46,985 nt of DNA from IMG/VR virus record IMGVR_UViG_3300023198_000515, positions 1-46,985 of that record; one strand, written 5' to 3'. The notes under the pieces are model-generated. The model did not search any database and was not told the origin of the DNA. It worked only from the letters and a program-made list of their open reading frames with translations. The stretch comes from a virus. Made by a program: the position numbers and the translations under genes. Below, in pieces: positions 8,020 through 16,173 of this stretch. Each line of letters starts with the position of its first letter. Within the stretch, counting starts at the first letter, position 1.

Positions 8020-9650
8020 AACAATTTCGTTAATACCTTAACCGTCCCGTTTTAACCTAGTATGATTTACTACAAAGGGTATAAGTGTAGTTAAACTCAT
8101 TAGGAGGTATTAACGTCGATAGTGTATAATCTGGAGTCAGATGCCAGTGTGATACGTGAGTGGAAACATGCATGGAAGCGCTCGTATTGGGCAAACTTGG
8201 TACGCAAAACGTTGTGAGAGGTCACAACCATAAGCCTTTTTATACTGACGCAACATATATGAGTAGTGGAAGGGGTGGGATTCCCCGGTTCTAAAATCTA
8301 TCAAGACTACCGAAGAAAACATATTAAGTTAACAGAAACGATGACGTTATGGCGAGGGGCAACCATGCCTACACTTTACTATATATGCTCACTGAGAGGT
8401 GGGGGATAGTATTGTGTAATGGGGGGTCCAGATAAGACTGGATAACGTAGAGGAACACAGTACCTTTTATGACTACTATGGGTAACCAAACCCTTTGTGA
8501 AATGAATGTAGTGGCGCGCTTCGCTGCGAGAACCCAAGTGCGAAAGTTACTACAGTCTCTGTAGGGAACCGAGACTGACTGAAATAAGCGGGACCTTAAT
8601 TCATTCTAGCCGTTTGATGGCAAGTATGTGCAGAAGCATTACTGAATGAAGGACAACCGTCAAGTATATTTGTCAAGTCTATTATTTTGTTGTACTTAAT
8701 TCGAGTACCTTTTATAGTATCGTACCCAAGAGTATCTCTACCGCAACAGCATCGGAACATATATTATCTATCGCTGAGAAGCATTTATAGAAATATCGAG
8801 AGTAGTACAAAGGAGCTTTGTCGTAAGCAAAGTGCCAAAAAAGTTCATTATATATCTTACTTCCCCAAGTTTTCAAAATATACATTGAACATATGGCTTC
8901 GTAGGTTAGAATCCTACCAATACTTAAAGTGAAAAAATCAAGTTGAGAATTTGGTAATAGCATATCATTACCCTTACAGTCGACCGTGACGTCGCTAAAA
9001 ACTAACGTATTTTACTGACTATGCAAAAGCCTTCGAGATTAAGGCGAGTCCCTCTGCGTATCTAGGGGTCCAAACCTTAGATTTTACGATTAACACTCGT
9101 GTCACAAGACGTTAGACAGAGGTAATAGCAAGCACAGGCTGAGTTGTGCGATATATAGACTCAGATGGTGAAAAGTAATTCATACATGCGTGAAACGTCG
9201 AATTTGTCTAAAAGTTAGCAACTGCGAGTTTCTCATAATAGACTACTATGTCGTTTTCAAACATAACAAACTATGTCGGAAATATGAGTAAGCGAGTAGA
9301 CTCCTATGTGAAAGTAGGAAATAGCGCTATGAAGCGAAGTAACCAATCTATACAGAAAATGTAAACATCCAATTTAGGAGCGTCTAGAGAAGACAAAACA
9401 ATACATTCCGAAAGTGCCATCAGATGGCGGAGTTAGGAATTAAAGCAACTCAACCGAAGCGGTTGGGATAGTTACCGATAACCAGATACTTATACCCTCA
9501 CTAGGACGTACTTTATAGTTGTCAATAGGAGTTAAATAAGGTTGGGGCATGAAACCCCCACGGCAAAAACATTAGAGCAAACCCTGCGGTTTACAGTCAC
9601 GACACAGTGGCCATGGTCTCAGAAGGTACTATCCACGCTTCAATATTATT
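8020..9650 (+). ncRNA. candidate large structured non-coding RNA (~1.6 kb)
   Basis: No convincing gene lies between 8012 and 9668; open frames on either strand are at most 83 residues and do not look like proteins. The plus strand has very dense pairing. Stems include 8028-8038/8105-8115 (11 bp, perfect), 8211-8217/8222-8228 (7 bp, 4-nt loop), 8553-8559/8571-8577 (7 bp), 8600-8606/8644-8650 (7 bp), 8901-8905/8913-8917 (T-loop-like), 8953-8958/8967-8972, 9002-9008/9109-9115 (long range), 9139-9144/9159-9164, 9416-9420/9424-9428 inside 9405-9409/9436-9440, 9451-9456/9460-9465 and 9579-9583/9588-9592. Purine-rich internal loops (GAAA, GGAA) are frequent and composition differs from the flanking genes. 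The size and density recall large ornate phage RNAs (GOLLD, ROOL), but I cannot assign it to a known class. The strand is inferred from neighbours. Exact ends are unknown. Confidence 0.7.
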
Positions 9651-9667
9651 AATTTAAATTATTTGTT

Positions 9668-10102
9668 ATGCGAATTAAAGAAGTATATACACTAATCAAA
9701 AGTGATGTACCTGAGATTTGTAACAGACAAATAGTGAAGGATCAAGATGTTGGTGGCATCAAACTCGTCTATTGGAGACGTAGAATGATGGTGAAAGACA
9801 TCAGTTTCGGTCCTATCGAATTCTCTTATCCAGTGAGAATCTTTAAAAGAAAAAAGGTTGTATTCCTCAGACCTTATAAAGACCACTGGGATCATGAAAG
9901 AAATAGGTTACCATATAATTATTGGGGTAAGACATCAAACCCTTTAACCAATATGTGGATAACTGTTGAACAGGATTATAAAGTATGGTCTAACACTACT
10001 GTTAGATTCAAAGATCAGGTTACTGATCATAGTATGATCAAGTCTCTCAAATCAATTGAAGAGACCTTTTCAGTTTTTATTAATCAAAATAAATTACAAT
10101 GA
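9668..10102 (+). CDS. hypothetical protein
   Basis: A 144-residue basic protein, first gene after the 1.6 kb structured region, with an AT-rich leader before its ATG. It is rich in aromatic and basic residues (YWRRRMMVK, RIFKRKKVVFLRPYKDHWDHER). No known motif, signal peptide or membrane helix was seen. It overlaps the next gene by an ATGA-type junction (stop at 10102, next start at 10099), so they are probably translated together. Confidence 0.65.
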   Translation: MRIKEVYTLIKSDVPEICNRQIVKDQDVGGIKLVYWRRRMMVKDISFGPIEFSYPVRIFKRKKVVFLRPYKDHWDHERNRLPYNYWGKTSNPLTNMWITVEQDYKVWSNTTVRFKDQVTDHSMIKSLKSIEETFSVFINQNKLQ

Positions 10103-10572
10103 AAAACCAAGACGTAAAAATGCATCTCGACTTTTCAGTTGAAGGCATTCGCGCTGCTGTTAAAAATGCAGTTGACGTACAAAAAGTTGTTTTGGATGTA
10201 CCTTGTGTAGATCCTAGAAAGCTTCATATCGATGACAAGATCTATGGTCTTAAAGTCGTTCCGGTAAAAGACTCTGAAAAGAGTAAGACTCCTTCTGTCA
10301 GGTGTACTGTTGGTGTTGTAGAAATCAACATTGATAACCTGAGTGGTGTTGTCAAGCAAGGATATGTAACTGTTAACACAGGTATTGATATTCCTAAGGA
10401 ATTAGGCCGTACCAATGCCGTTACAGACGTATACTTCGAAAGCAAAGAGGCAGCCCGTCAAGTCGCCATGATCTTCTTAGAAGAAGAAATGGTAAGAGCT
10501 GAAGAAGCCGTCACTGAAGCAAAAGAAATTCGTGAATTTCTTGCAGAACAACTTGAAAACGAACGAGTGTAA
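10099..10572 (+). CDS. hypothetical protein with helical acidic C-terminus
   Basis: A 157-residue protein. Residues 1-115 look like an alpha/beta domain. From about 118 to the end there is a long charged helix (EEEMVRAEEAVTEAKEIRE), likely a coiled coil that could mediate oligomerisation. It has no signal peptide or catalytic motif. It sits between another unknown gene and the membrane protein at 10584. The family was not recognised. Confidence 0.65.
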   Translation: MKNQDVKMHLDFSVEGIRAAVKNAVDVQKVVLDVPCVDPRKLHIDDKIYGLKVVPVKDSEKSKTPSVRCTVGVVEINIDNLSGVVKQGYVTVNTGIDIPKELGRTNAVTDVYFESKEAARQVAMIFLEEEMVRAEEAVTEAKEIREFLAEQLENERV

Positions 10573-10583
10573 GCTTTATCATA

Positions 10584-11168
10584 ATGAAGAAGCTTAGGGT
10601 ATTATTAATACTAGTTTTCATGTTCGGTTTTCTGTCAAGTTTCACCAAAAGTGAGATTATAACAGATACATCAGGACAAACTAGTACCAATGTATATGTC
10701 GAGTTCGAAAATCCTCGCATCTTAATTGATGATTATAGGACTTATAAGGCTCTGGCAGACATGATGCGTTCAAACACTGAGTTCGACTCAGCCGTAATTG
10801 AGAATATGGCTAATGCCAATACAAATTGGCAGAAGTACATAGAGTCTCAAGAAAGGAGGTATGAGTCCTCAATGGACTACTTAACCCGTAAGACCGGGAA
10901 AACTATTGATGAAATATATAAGGCTTATGAAAAAAGGAGGAAGACAAGAATATCAATTGCTATATTTGGTATCTTATCTGTAATCTTCGCATTTTTCACA
11001 GCATTAAACGATAAAAATAAGAAAGGAGGTTGGCCTGCCCAGTGGGCATTATTTACACTAATGATATTTGTATCAGCATTGTTAATGATGTTAGTGGATG
11101 GCTTGCTCCTATATACAGTCAATAGTGACTATCATTATATTAACACAATTTTAAATTTATCAGGATGA
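10584..11168 (+). CDS. membrane protein with signal-like N-terminus and two C-terminal TM helices
   Basis: A 194-residue protein. Residues 5-20 are hydrophobic after two lysines (KKLRVLLILVFMFGF), a signal peptide or anchor. A helical, charged central domain follows (about 45-118). Two transmembrane helices lie near 123-141 and 154-179, with a basic linker (NDKNKKGG) between. It precedes the secreted M23 peptidase by one gene and the structured intergenic region. A holin-, spanin- or superinfection-exclusion-like role would fit the location, but no family motif decides between them. Confidence 0.65.
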   Translation: MKKLRVLLILVFMFGFLSSFTKSEIITDTSGQTSTNVYVEFENPRILIDDYRTYKALADMMRSNTEFDSAVIENMANANTNWQKYIESQERRYESSMDYLTRKTGKTIDEIYKAYEKRRKTRISIAIFGILSVIFAFFTALNDKNKKGGWPAQWALFTLMIFVSALLMMLVDGLLLYTVNSDYHYINTILNLSG

Positions 11169-11169
11169 G

Positions 11170-11697
11170 ATGAGATTAATTAAAATCACTTCCATTGTTA
11201 GGCTCCGAGTGAAAGAGATGACACTAAACTTACTTACCGAATATGATTATGTTAGGGTTCGTAGATCAGGTTTAGTTACCTTAAAGAGGAAATGGTGGTC
11301 TTTAAGAAGAGACAAAGTGAGTGTGACAGATCTCATAGTAGGAGAAATTCCTAAACGCATTGCTGAAATAGCAAAGCTGGGTGGTAAGGGTGATGAATAC
11401 CTACGTGTATTCAGTAACCATATTGCCTCTGTATTACATATTTCTACGTACTCTAATAACTTCTGTATAGTAGATTATGTATGGGAAAAATTCACTGAAC
11501 TTTGTCTTGAGGTTCCACTCGTATCATTTGAATTTAATGAATTTGAGTTAAACGAGAAAAGGAATCACATATCCTTGGGTCTCTTTGAAGACACTTACTG
11601 GTTAGGGATAATCAATTCCCTGAAACAAAATGCATTACCACCAGTTAAGTCAGAGTTACTCAAACAAGTGAACAAAATCAAAAATAAAGTTCTGTAA
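11170..11697 (+). CDS. hypothetical protein
   Basis: A 175-residue protein whose start follows the stop of the membrane protein gene by one base, suggesting coupled translation. The N-terminal half is basic (VRVRRSGLVTLKRKWWSLRRDK); the C-terminal half is more acidic and aromatic. There is no signal peptide, membrane helix or known catalytic motif. Its transcript runs into the structured region that precedes the M23 peptidase gene. Function is unknown. Confidence 0.65.
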   Translation: MRLIKITSIVRLRVKEMTLNLLTEYDYVRVRRSGLVTLKRKWWSLRRDKVSVTDLIVGEIPKRIAEIAKLGGKGDEYLRVFSNHIASVLHISTYSNNFCIVDYVWEKFTELCLEVPLVSFEFNEFELNEKRNHISLGLFEDTYWLGIINSLKQNALPPVKSELLKQVNKIKNKVL

Positions 11698-11704
11698 TCA
11701 ATTA

Positions 11705-11915
11705 AATCAATTACAGCAAGAAGTTAACGACACACGATACCGGGGTGTGATTAGGAGAGTGGTCGGACGCTTTAGCGCTCGAGCGACTTGGATTAAGCAT
11801 TCGAGAACGAGACTCGACACCCCACTATTTCCCCAAGCAATCAAGCACTTGATGTAACATAAATCAACTCTGTTACGTATAACGAGAAGATAATGTAAAG
11901 ACTTGTCTTTACACA
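11705..11915 (+). ncRNA. candidate structured RNA with tRNA-like closing helix
   Basis: The 239-base gap between 11697 and 11937 is rich in stems. A 7-bp helix (11742-11748 with 11817-11823) closes an 82-nt domain. This domain has an internal hairpin with a 7-nt loop next to the 3' strand (stem 11802-11805/11813-11816, loop AACGAGA), in the position of a tRNA T arm, and a GTCG/CGAC stem (11762-11765/11784-11787). Further 3' are an ATCAAG/CTTGAT hairpin near 11840, a GTAAC/GTTAC pair and a perfect 8-bp hairpin with CTTG loop (11894-11901/11906-11913). No cloverleaf or clear anticodon arm is formed, so I do not call a tRNA. It may be a leader or small RNA upstream of the peptidase. Confidence 0.45.
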
Positions 11916-11936
11916 TGTTGAACCAATTTATAATAT

Positions 11937-12668
11937 ATGAAGAGAATGCTAACCATGCTTTTTCTTCTTTTTTGTCTTAATGGGGCTGCATCATTGGTTA
12001 ATTCTAATGAAGTAGACACACAAGACATGCTTATGGACTATAACAAATTATACAAATATAACGATCTATTGGTCAATAAGATAGAAGAGAAAGAAGACGT
12101 AGTATACCGACATTGGGATAATATACCAGTATTATCACCAATGCAAGTCAGAGACATTAAAAATATAACCAGTGATTATGGTTATAGAGTCCACCCTATA
12201 TACCAAGTTTGGTCTATGCATAAAGGAATGGATTTCTCTGCAAAACCAGGTACTAAGATATTTAGTACCGCTTATGGAACTGTAACTAAAATTAAACATT
12301 CTAAGTATGGCTATGGTAACGAAGTAATTGTTACCCATACAAAAGGTTACAGTACAAGGTATGCACATTTGAATGATACATATGTGAAAAAGGGTGACAA
12401 AGTAACTATATATACATGTATTGGTATTGTAGGTAGTACAGGTTTGTCTACTGGCCCTCATCTACACTATGAGATCATTAAAGACAAGAAATCAATTGAC
12501 CCCCTATACTTCACTTACAGTGACATAAAGGATAGGTCCGTTGGCAAGTATTTTACTACATTGATTGCTTTGGAGAGTCAACGAAATATTGACAAAAATT
12601 TAATGCTTGGTATGTATAACAAGTTCATTGTTGACGAACAGGACGTTAACAATTCCAAAATCAATTAA
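11937..12668 (+). CDS. secreted M23 family metallopeptidase (endolysin-like)
   Basis: A 243-residue protein with an N-terminal signal peptide (about 1-20, KRMLTMLFLLFCLNGAAS). The M23 (LytM/lysostaphin-type) zinc peptidase domain spans about 75-190. Visible hallmarks are TSDYGYRVHP, the HxxxD zinc motif (H95, D99 in HKGMD), a YAHL segment and the HLH motif (H175-L-H177, in GPHLHYEI). M23 enzymes cut peptide cross-links in peptidoglycan, so this is a candidate lysis or entry enzyme acting in the periplasm. The residues after 195 form a short charged tail. It follows a membrane protein and a structured RNA region, and is 2 bases upstream of the next gene. Confidence 0.9.
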   Translation: MKRMLTMLFLLFCLNGAASLVNSNEVDTQDMLMDYNKLYKYNDLLVNKIEEKEDVVYRHWDNIPVLSPMQVRDIKNITSDYGYRVHPIYQVWSMHKGMDFSAKPGTKIFSTAYGTVTKIKHSKYGYGNEVIVTHTKGYSTRYAHLNDTYVKKGDKVTIYTCIGIVGSTGLSTGPHLHYEIIKDKKSIDPLYFTYSDIKDRSVGKYFTTLIALESQRNIDKNLMLGMYNKFIVDEQDVNNSKIN

Positions 12669-12670
12669 AT

Positions 12671-13129
12671 ATGAAAAAGAAGATACGACTAGTCACCGTA
12701 CTGAAGATCAAAAAGCATCTTGAAACTCTAATAGAGGAAACACACAAAGACATACTCAAATACAATGAGACTGATAATAAGATTGATACTCTAATATCTA
12801 GGGCATTAGACTTATCTGATCAGTTGATTGCCATAAAGGAAATCGTTCAGAAAGCTAATCAGGGCCGTCATTTACGCACTGGAAGGACTAACAATTACTA
12901 TATTTTTAAGTATAGCAATTTATTAGCAACCAAACGATTGTACCAGGGCATCACAGGTGTAGACCCGGAAGTATGTCAGATTTCTCCTGATGAAGCAAAA
13001 GTCAAGATTCGAAAGATCGACGCTGAGTTAAATAACATTAGCACTAAATTATCTAATTTCAATTTAAAGAAGCGCGTTACAGTAGAGTTTGATTCTAATC
13101 TAGAATTAGACCACCTACTAGTAGAGTAA
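12671..13129 (+). CDS. hypothetical coiled-coil protein
   Basis: A 152-residue, mostly helical protein with a basic start (MKKKIRL). Two likely coiled-coil regions lie near 10-65 (KHLETLIEETHKDILKYNE) and 110-135 (VKIRKIDAELNNISTKLSN). It has no signal peptide and no catalytic motif. It starts 2 bases after the stop of the M23 peptidase gene, so the two share a transcript that ends at the long-stem terminator immediately downstream. The family was not recognised. Confidence 0.65.
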   Translation: MKKKIRLVTVLKIKKHLETLIEETHKDILKYNETDNKIDTLISRALDLSDQLIAIKEIVQKANQGRHLRTGRTNNYYIFKYSNLLATKRLYQGITGVDPEVCQISPDEAKVKIRKIDAELNNISTKLSNFNLKKRVTVEFDSNLELDHLLVE

Positions 13130-13138
13130 TTATACAAT

Positions 13139-13215
13139 AAAAGAGTAGGTAGGATTCAAGGCCATAATGTTCCCCACGCACTTGACGGTAAGGAAAACGC
13201 CTACTCTTTTTTATA
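13139..13215 (+). terminator. long-stem terminator with ~50-nt insert
   Basis: A perfect 11-bp stem (13139-13149 with 13200-13210, AAAAGAGTAGG paired to its complement) runs into TTTTTT. It encloses 50 nt that contain a further 5-bp TCAAG/CTTGA pairing. It ends the M23 peptidase unit and lies just before the ribonucleotide reductase gene. The large, partly structured loop is unusual for a simple terminator. Confidence 0.7.
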
Positions 13216-13222
13216 CTTTAAT

Positions 13223-15217
13223 ATGGAATTCAAATTAAGTGATAAATTTATTAATAAGTACAGAGATATAAAACCAGTATTTGGTTTCAATGGATTAGGA
13301 GAGTTAGTGTACTTACGTACCTACTCTAGAATTAAAGAAGATGGAACAAATGAGAAATGGTTTGAAACTGTACGGCGTGTTGTAGAAGGCACATATTTAG
13401 TACAAAAGAAACACATTACCAAAGCAGGTCTTGGCTGGGATGAAGACAAAGGTCTATCCTCTGCTAAAGAAATGTACGATAGAATGTTCAATATGAAATT
13501 CCTACCACCAGGTAGGGGTTTATGGGCTATGGGTACTGACATTATTAATGACAGAGAATTATTCGTAGCACTTAACAATTGTGCATTTGTATCTACAGAT
13601 AACCTGAAAGAAGATCTATCGAAACCATTCGAATTTATGATGGATTTCTCTATGCTTGGCGTAGGGGTTGGTTTTGATATAAAAGGTGCAGGTCAAACAT
13701 CCATTCTAAGGCCCCATACAGGCCCATATGGCGACGATCGTACCTTTAGTGTACCCGACACACGGGAGGGGTGGTTAGAGTCCCTTAAACGGGCTCTAAA
13801 TGCGTTCTTTAAAGGGGACGTATATCCTGAGTTCGATTATAGTTTAATTAGAGCTAAGGGTGAACCTATTAAAACCTTTGGTGGCAAGTCCTCTGGACCT
13901 GAACCATTAAAGAAATTACATACCCAGATATTCAACTTACTCACCACCCATATAGGTGAGAAAATAACTGGTCAGGATATTGCTGACATTATGAATATGA
14001 TTGGTGTATGTGTAGTAGCAGGTAATGTTAGAAGAACTGCTCAAATAGTATTTGGTGATCACAATGACAAAGAGTATCTTAAGTTTAAGGACTATCATTG
14101 GGATGAGAAGTCACAGACCTATAAAGGGACTAAGACTGAGCGTGCTGAATATGGTTGGGCTTCTAACAACAGTATATTTGCAGAAGTAGGAATGGATTAT
14201 ACTGAAGTAGCAAATCAAACTGCATTGAATGGAGAGCCTGGTTATGCTTGGCTTGAAAACATGCAGGAATATAGTAGGATGGGTGATAAACCTGATTATA
14301 AAGATCATAGAGTTAAGGGTGGTAACCCTTGCCTTGAACAATCACTTGAATCATACGAGATGTGCTGTTTAGTTGAAACGTTTCCAAGCAGACATAAGGA
14401 TGTGTTAGATTTCAATAGAACCCTGAAGTTTGCATATATGTATGCTAAAACAGTAACTTTGGGTACAACCCATTGGACAGAAACGAATAGGGTTCAATTA
14501 CGTAATAGGCGCATAGGTGCGTCAGTTAGTGGTGTTGCACAGTTCTTAGATACCCATGGTATTGATGAATTGAAACACTGGTTACATAGTGGTTATGATA
14601 CTATACAGTATTATGATGATGTCTATAGTGATTGGTTTGCAGTACCAAAGAGTATCAAGACTACAAGTATTAAACCCTCTGGTACAGTATCATTGTTACC
14701 TGGTGTAACACCTGGTGTACATTACCCAGAGAGTAATTATTACATTCGCAGAATTAGACTAGCTAATAACTCTGAACTTATACCATACATTAACACTGCT
14801 GGTTATAAAGTAGAAGCAGATATGGCTGATCCTGAACATACTATAGTGGTAGAAATACCAGTAGGTATAAAAGGTATTAGAACCATATCTGAAATTAGTA
14901 TGTGGGAACAACTTGAATTAGCTGCATTTATGCAAGAGCATTGGGCAGATAATCAAGTATCATGTACTATTACTTTTAAAGAACATGAGAAGGATCAGAT
15001 AGCTAATGCATTGAATTATTTCCAATACCGATTAAAAGGTGTTAGTTTCTTACCAAAGATGGATTCGGCAAGCTACCCACAAATGCCATACGAAGAAATT
15101 ACTAAAGAGGAATATACCAAACTTATCAAAAAGATTAAACCTCTTCAATTCAATGGTGTTGGTGTTGATTCAAAACCTGAAATGTTTTGTGATACTGATA
15201 CTTGTGAAATAGTATAA
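13223..15217 (+). CDS. nrdJ: adenosylcobalamin-dependent ribonucleoside-triphosphate reductase (class II)
   Basis: A 664-residue enzyme that reduces ribonucleotides to deoxyribonucleotides with a cobalamin-generated thiyl radical, supplying dNTPs for phage replication. It resembles the monomeric Lactobacillus-type reductase (about 739 residues). LPPGRGLWAMGT is present. C120 lies in NNCAF. NPCLE gives C370 (thiyl radical site) and E372, and C381 is 11 residues after C370. The C-terminal redox pair is C656/C661 (CDTDTC). Spacing of C370 to C381 and of the C-terminal pair matches the family reference (C408/C419, C731/C736). Needing no oxygen and no second subunit, it suits an anaerobic gut host that has B12. 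It forms its own unit between two long-stem terminators. Confidence 0.93.
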   Translation: MEFKLSDKFINKYRDIKPVFGFNGLGELVYLRTYSRIKEDGTNEKWFETVRRVVEGTYLVQKKHITKAGLGWDEDKGLSSAKEMYDRMFNMKFLPPGRGLWAMGTDIINDRELFVALNNCAFVSTDNLKEDLSKPFEFMMDFSMLGVGVGFDIKGAGQTSILRPHTGPYGDDRTFSVPDTREGWLESLKRALNAFFKGDVYPEFDYSLIRAKGEPIKTFGGKSSGPEPLKKLHTQIFNLLTTHIGEKITGQDIADIMNMIGVCVVAGNVRRTAQIVFGDHNDKEYLKFKDYHWDEKSQTYKGTKTERAEYGWASNNSIFAEVGMDYTEVANQTALNGEPGYAWLENMQEYSRMGDKPDYKDHRVKGGNPCLEQSLESYEMCCLVETFPSRHKDVLDFNRTLKFAYMYAKTVTLGTTHWTETNRVQLRNRRIGASVSGVAQFLDTHGIDELKHWLHSGYDTIQYYDDVYSDWFAVPKSIKTTSIKPSGTVSLLPGVTPGVHYPESNYYIRRIRLANNSELIPYINTAGYKVEADMADPEHTIVVEIPVGIKGIRTISEISMWEQLELAAFMQEHWADNQVSCTITFKEHEKDQIANALNYFQYRLKGVSFLPKMDSASYPQMPYEEITKEEYTKLIKKIKPLQFNGVGVDSKPEMFCDTDTCEIV

Positions 15218-15221
15218 ATCT

Positions 15222-15299
15222 AATAATGGGGCTCTTAGTAACACCAATAAAGCAGATACTAATCCGCCTAGGTCAATAACTAAACCCCATTATTTTTAT
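15222..15299 (+). terminator. long-stem terminator with ~53-nt insert
   Basis: A perfect 10-bp stem (15222-15231 with 15285-15294) is followed by a TTTTTATT-type tract. It encloses 53 nt containing a 6-bp TTAGTA/TACTAA pairing (15235-15240 with 15257-15262). It ends the reductase transcript. It has the same architecture as the elements at 4863 and 13139 but no obvious shared loop sequence. Confidence 0.7.
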
Positions 15300-15309
15300 T
15301 AACAAGAAT

Positions 15310-15441
15310 ATGCCACAAAAATATCATCGTTGTTTGGTATTTTGGAGGAGAGATTGTGATGGTCCTAATTGTGAAGGTTGTCTAAATTTTGAACCTCTTA
15401 AAAGCCAAATACCTAAACGCAAATCAAATGAAAAAAGTTAA
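15310..15441 (+). CDS. tiny four-cysteine (zinc finger-like) protein
   Basis: A 43-residue frame starting MPQKYHRC with cysteines at positions 8, 16, 21 and 24, plus H6. The C..C....CxxC pattern suggests a small zinc-binding knuckle, followed by a basic tail (KRKSNEKS). It sits right after the reductase terminator, in a leader like those of other genes, and overlaps the next small gene by 14 bases. It could be a redox or nucleic-acid-binding adaptor, but nothing identifies a function. Confidence 0.55.
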   Translation: MPQKYHRCLVFWRRDCDGPNCEGCLNFEPLKSQIPKRKSNEKS

Positions 15442-15544
15442 AAGAACTTTCAGGGATGGTGTTGAACTCAAGAAGCAGAGAAGCACTAGACCTAAGAAGA
15501 AGACATCTATTTCTACTAAACGAAATAAGAGAAGATCACCATGA
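15428..15544 (+). CDS. tiny highly basic peptide
   Basis: A 38-residue frame (starting MKKVKRTF), with about 40 percent Lys plus Arg and no acidic stretch. It overlaps the zinc-finger-like gene before it and joins the following gene by an ATGA overlap (15541-15544), which argues that it is translated. Charge suggests nucleic-acid binding. No homologue was recognised. Confidence 0.5.
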   Translation: MKKVKRTFRDGVELKKQRSTRPKKKTSISTKRNKRRSP

Positions 15545-16173
15545 CAAATTTAATTAACTTAACAGAAGCGTATTTTAGAGGAAAGTCAAAAATTCAAATA
15601 AATAATGAAATATTAGACTTTTGTAAAGAATACGATTTTCAAGAGCGTGATGTAAGAACCATCATTAATAAAATCCAGGATCCTAAGAAGAAACAAGGGA
15701 TCCCTAGCCTTAAAGCTAAGGTGAAGAAAAGATACTTGAATAATCAAAAGGTTATTAAAAGTATTACTCCTATAAGAGAACTACCTCCTAAAAAGAAGTG
15801 GGAAATAGAATACGAAGAATTAAGGTTAAAATCAAAAAATATTCCAACGGATTCGTTGAGTTATCTTGAAATTAAAATATTAAAGATAACAGCTGGTATG
15901 TCAAGAACTAAAGCCTATAAATGGTGGGGCAAATTCCGTAATGAGATAACTCCACGAGATTTTAGAAAGCTTATTCAGAAACACATACCACTTAGTAAAC
16001 GGTTCTATGAATGTCAAGCACTTCAACTACCACCAGTGGTTAAACCACCTAAATATGTTGGTAAAAAGAAGTTACAATTCTTGGCAGGTCTTAGGACATC
16101 AAAAAGTAGAAAGTGTAATATAACACGCTTTATCAAAATCAAAGAAAATGAGCAAAGACAAAAACAAATTTGA
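15541..16173 (+). CDS. hypothetical basic protein
   Basis: A 210-residue, strongly basic protein of unknown family. It is rich in Lys/Ile. A central region (ILKITAGMSRTKAYKWWGKFRNE) could be a helix-turn-helix-like DNA-binding segment, which is inference only. The start overlaps the upstream tiny gene by ATGA. The end overlaps the metallophosphoesterase gene by 26 bases, so it belongs to one coupled string of genes from 15310 onward. Confidence 0.65.
   Translation: MTNLINLTEAYFRGKSKIQINNEILDFCKEYDFQERDVRTIINKIQDPKKKQGIPSLKAKVKKRYLNNQKVIKSITPIRELPPKKKWEIEYEELRLKSKNIPTDSLSYLEIKILKITAGMSRTKAYKWWGKFRNEITPRDFRKLIQKHIPLSKRFYECQALQLPPVVKPPKYVGKKKLQFLAGLRTSKSRKCNITRFIKIKENEQRQKQI

Noticed and set aside
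8137-8322. 61-residue minus-strand frame
   Set aside because: It opposes the direction of all surrounding genes and lies across several perfect stems of the candidate RNA.
8901-8925. T-arm-like hairpin (stem GTAGG, loop TTAGAAT) as evidence of a tRNA
   Set aside because: No matching acceptor strand about 70 bases upstream and no anticodon arm; it is better explained as a T-loop motif in a larger RNA.
8687-8963. Short open frames of 81-83 residues on both strands in the structured region
   Set aside because: Both have unlikely composition, overlap each other and cover only part of a hairpin-rich stretch; they look like chance frames in a non-coding RNA.
8020-9650. Group I or group II intron in the gene-free region
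   Set aside because: It lies between two complete genes rather than inside one, and I found no group II domain V-like hairpin or recognisable group I core.
11742-11824. Calling a tRNA from the 7-bp closing helix
   Set aside because: The D and anticodon arms do not form and the T loop lacks TTC; listed only as a tRNA-like structured RNA.
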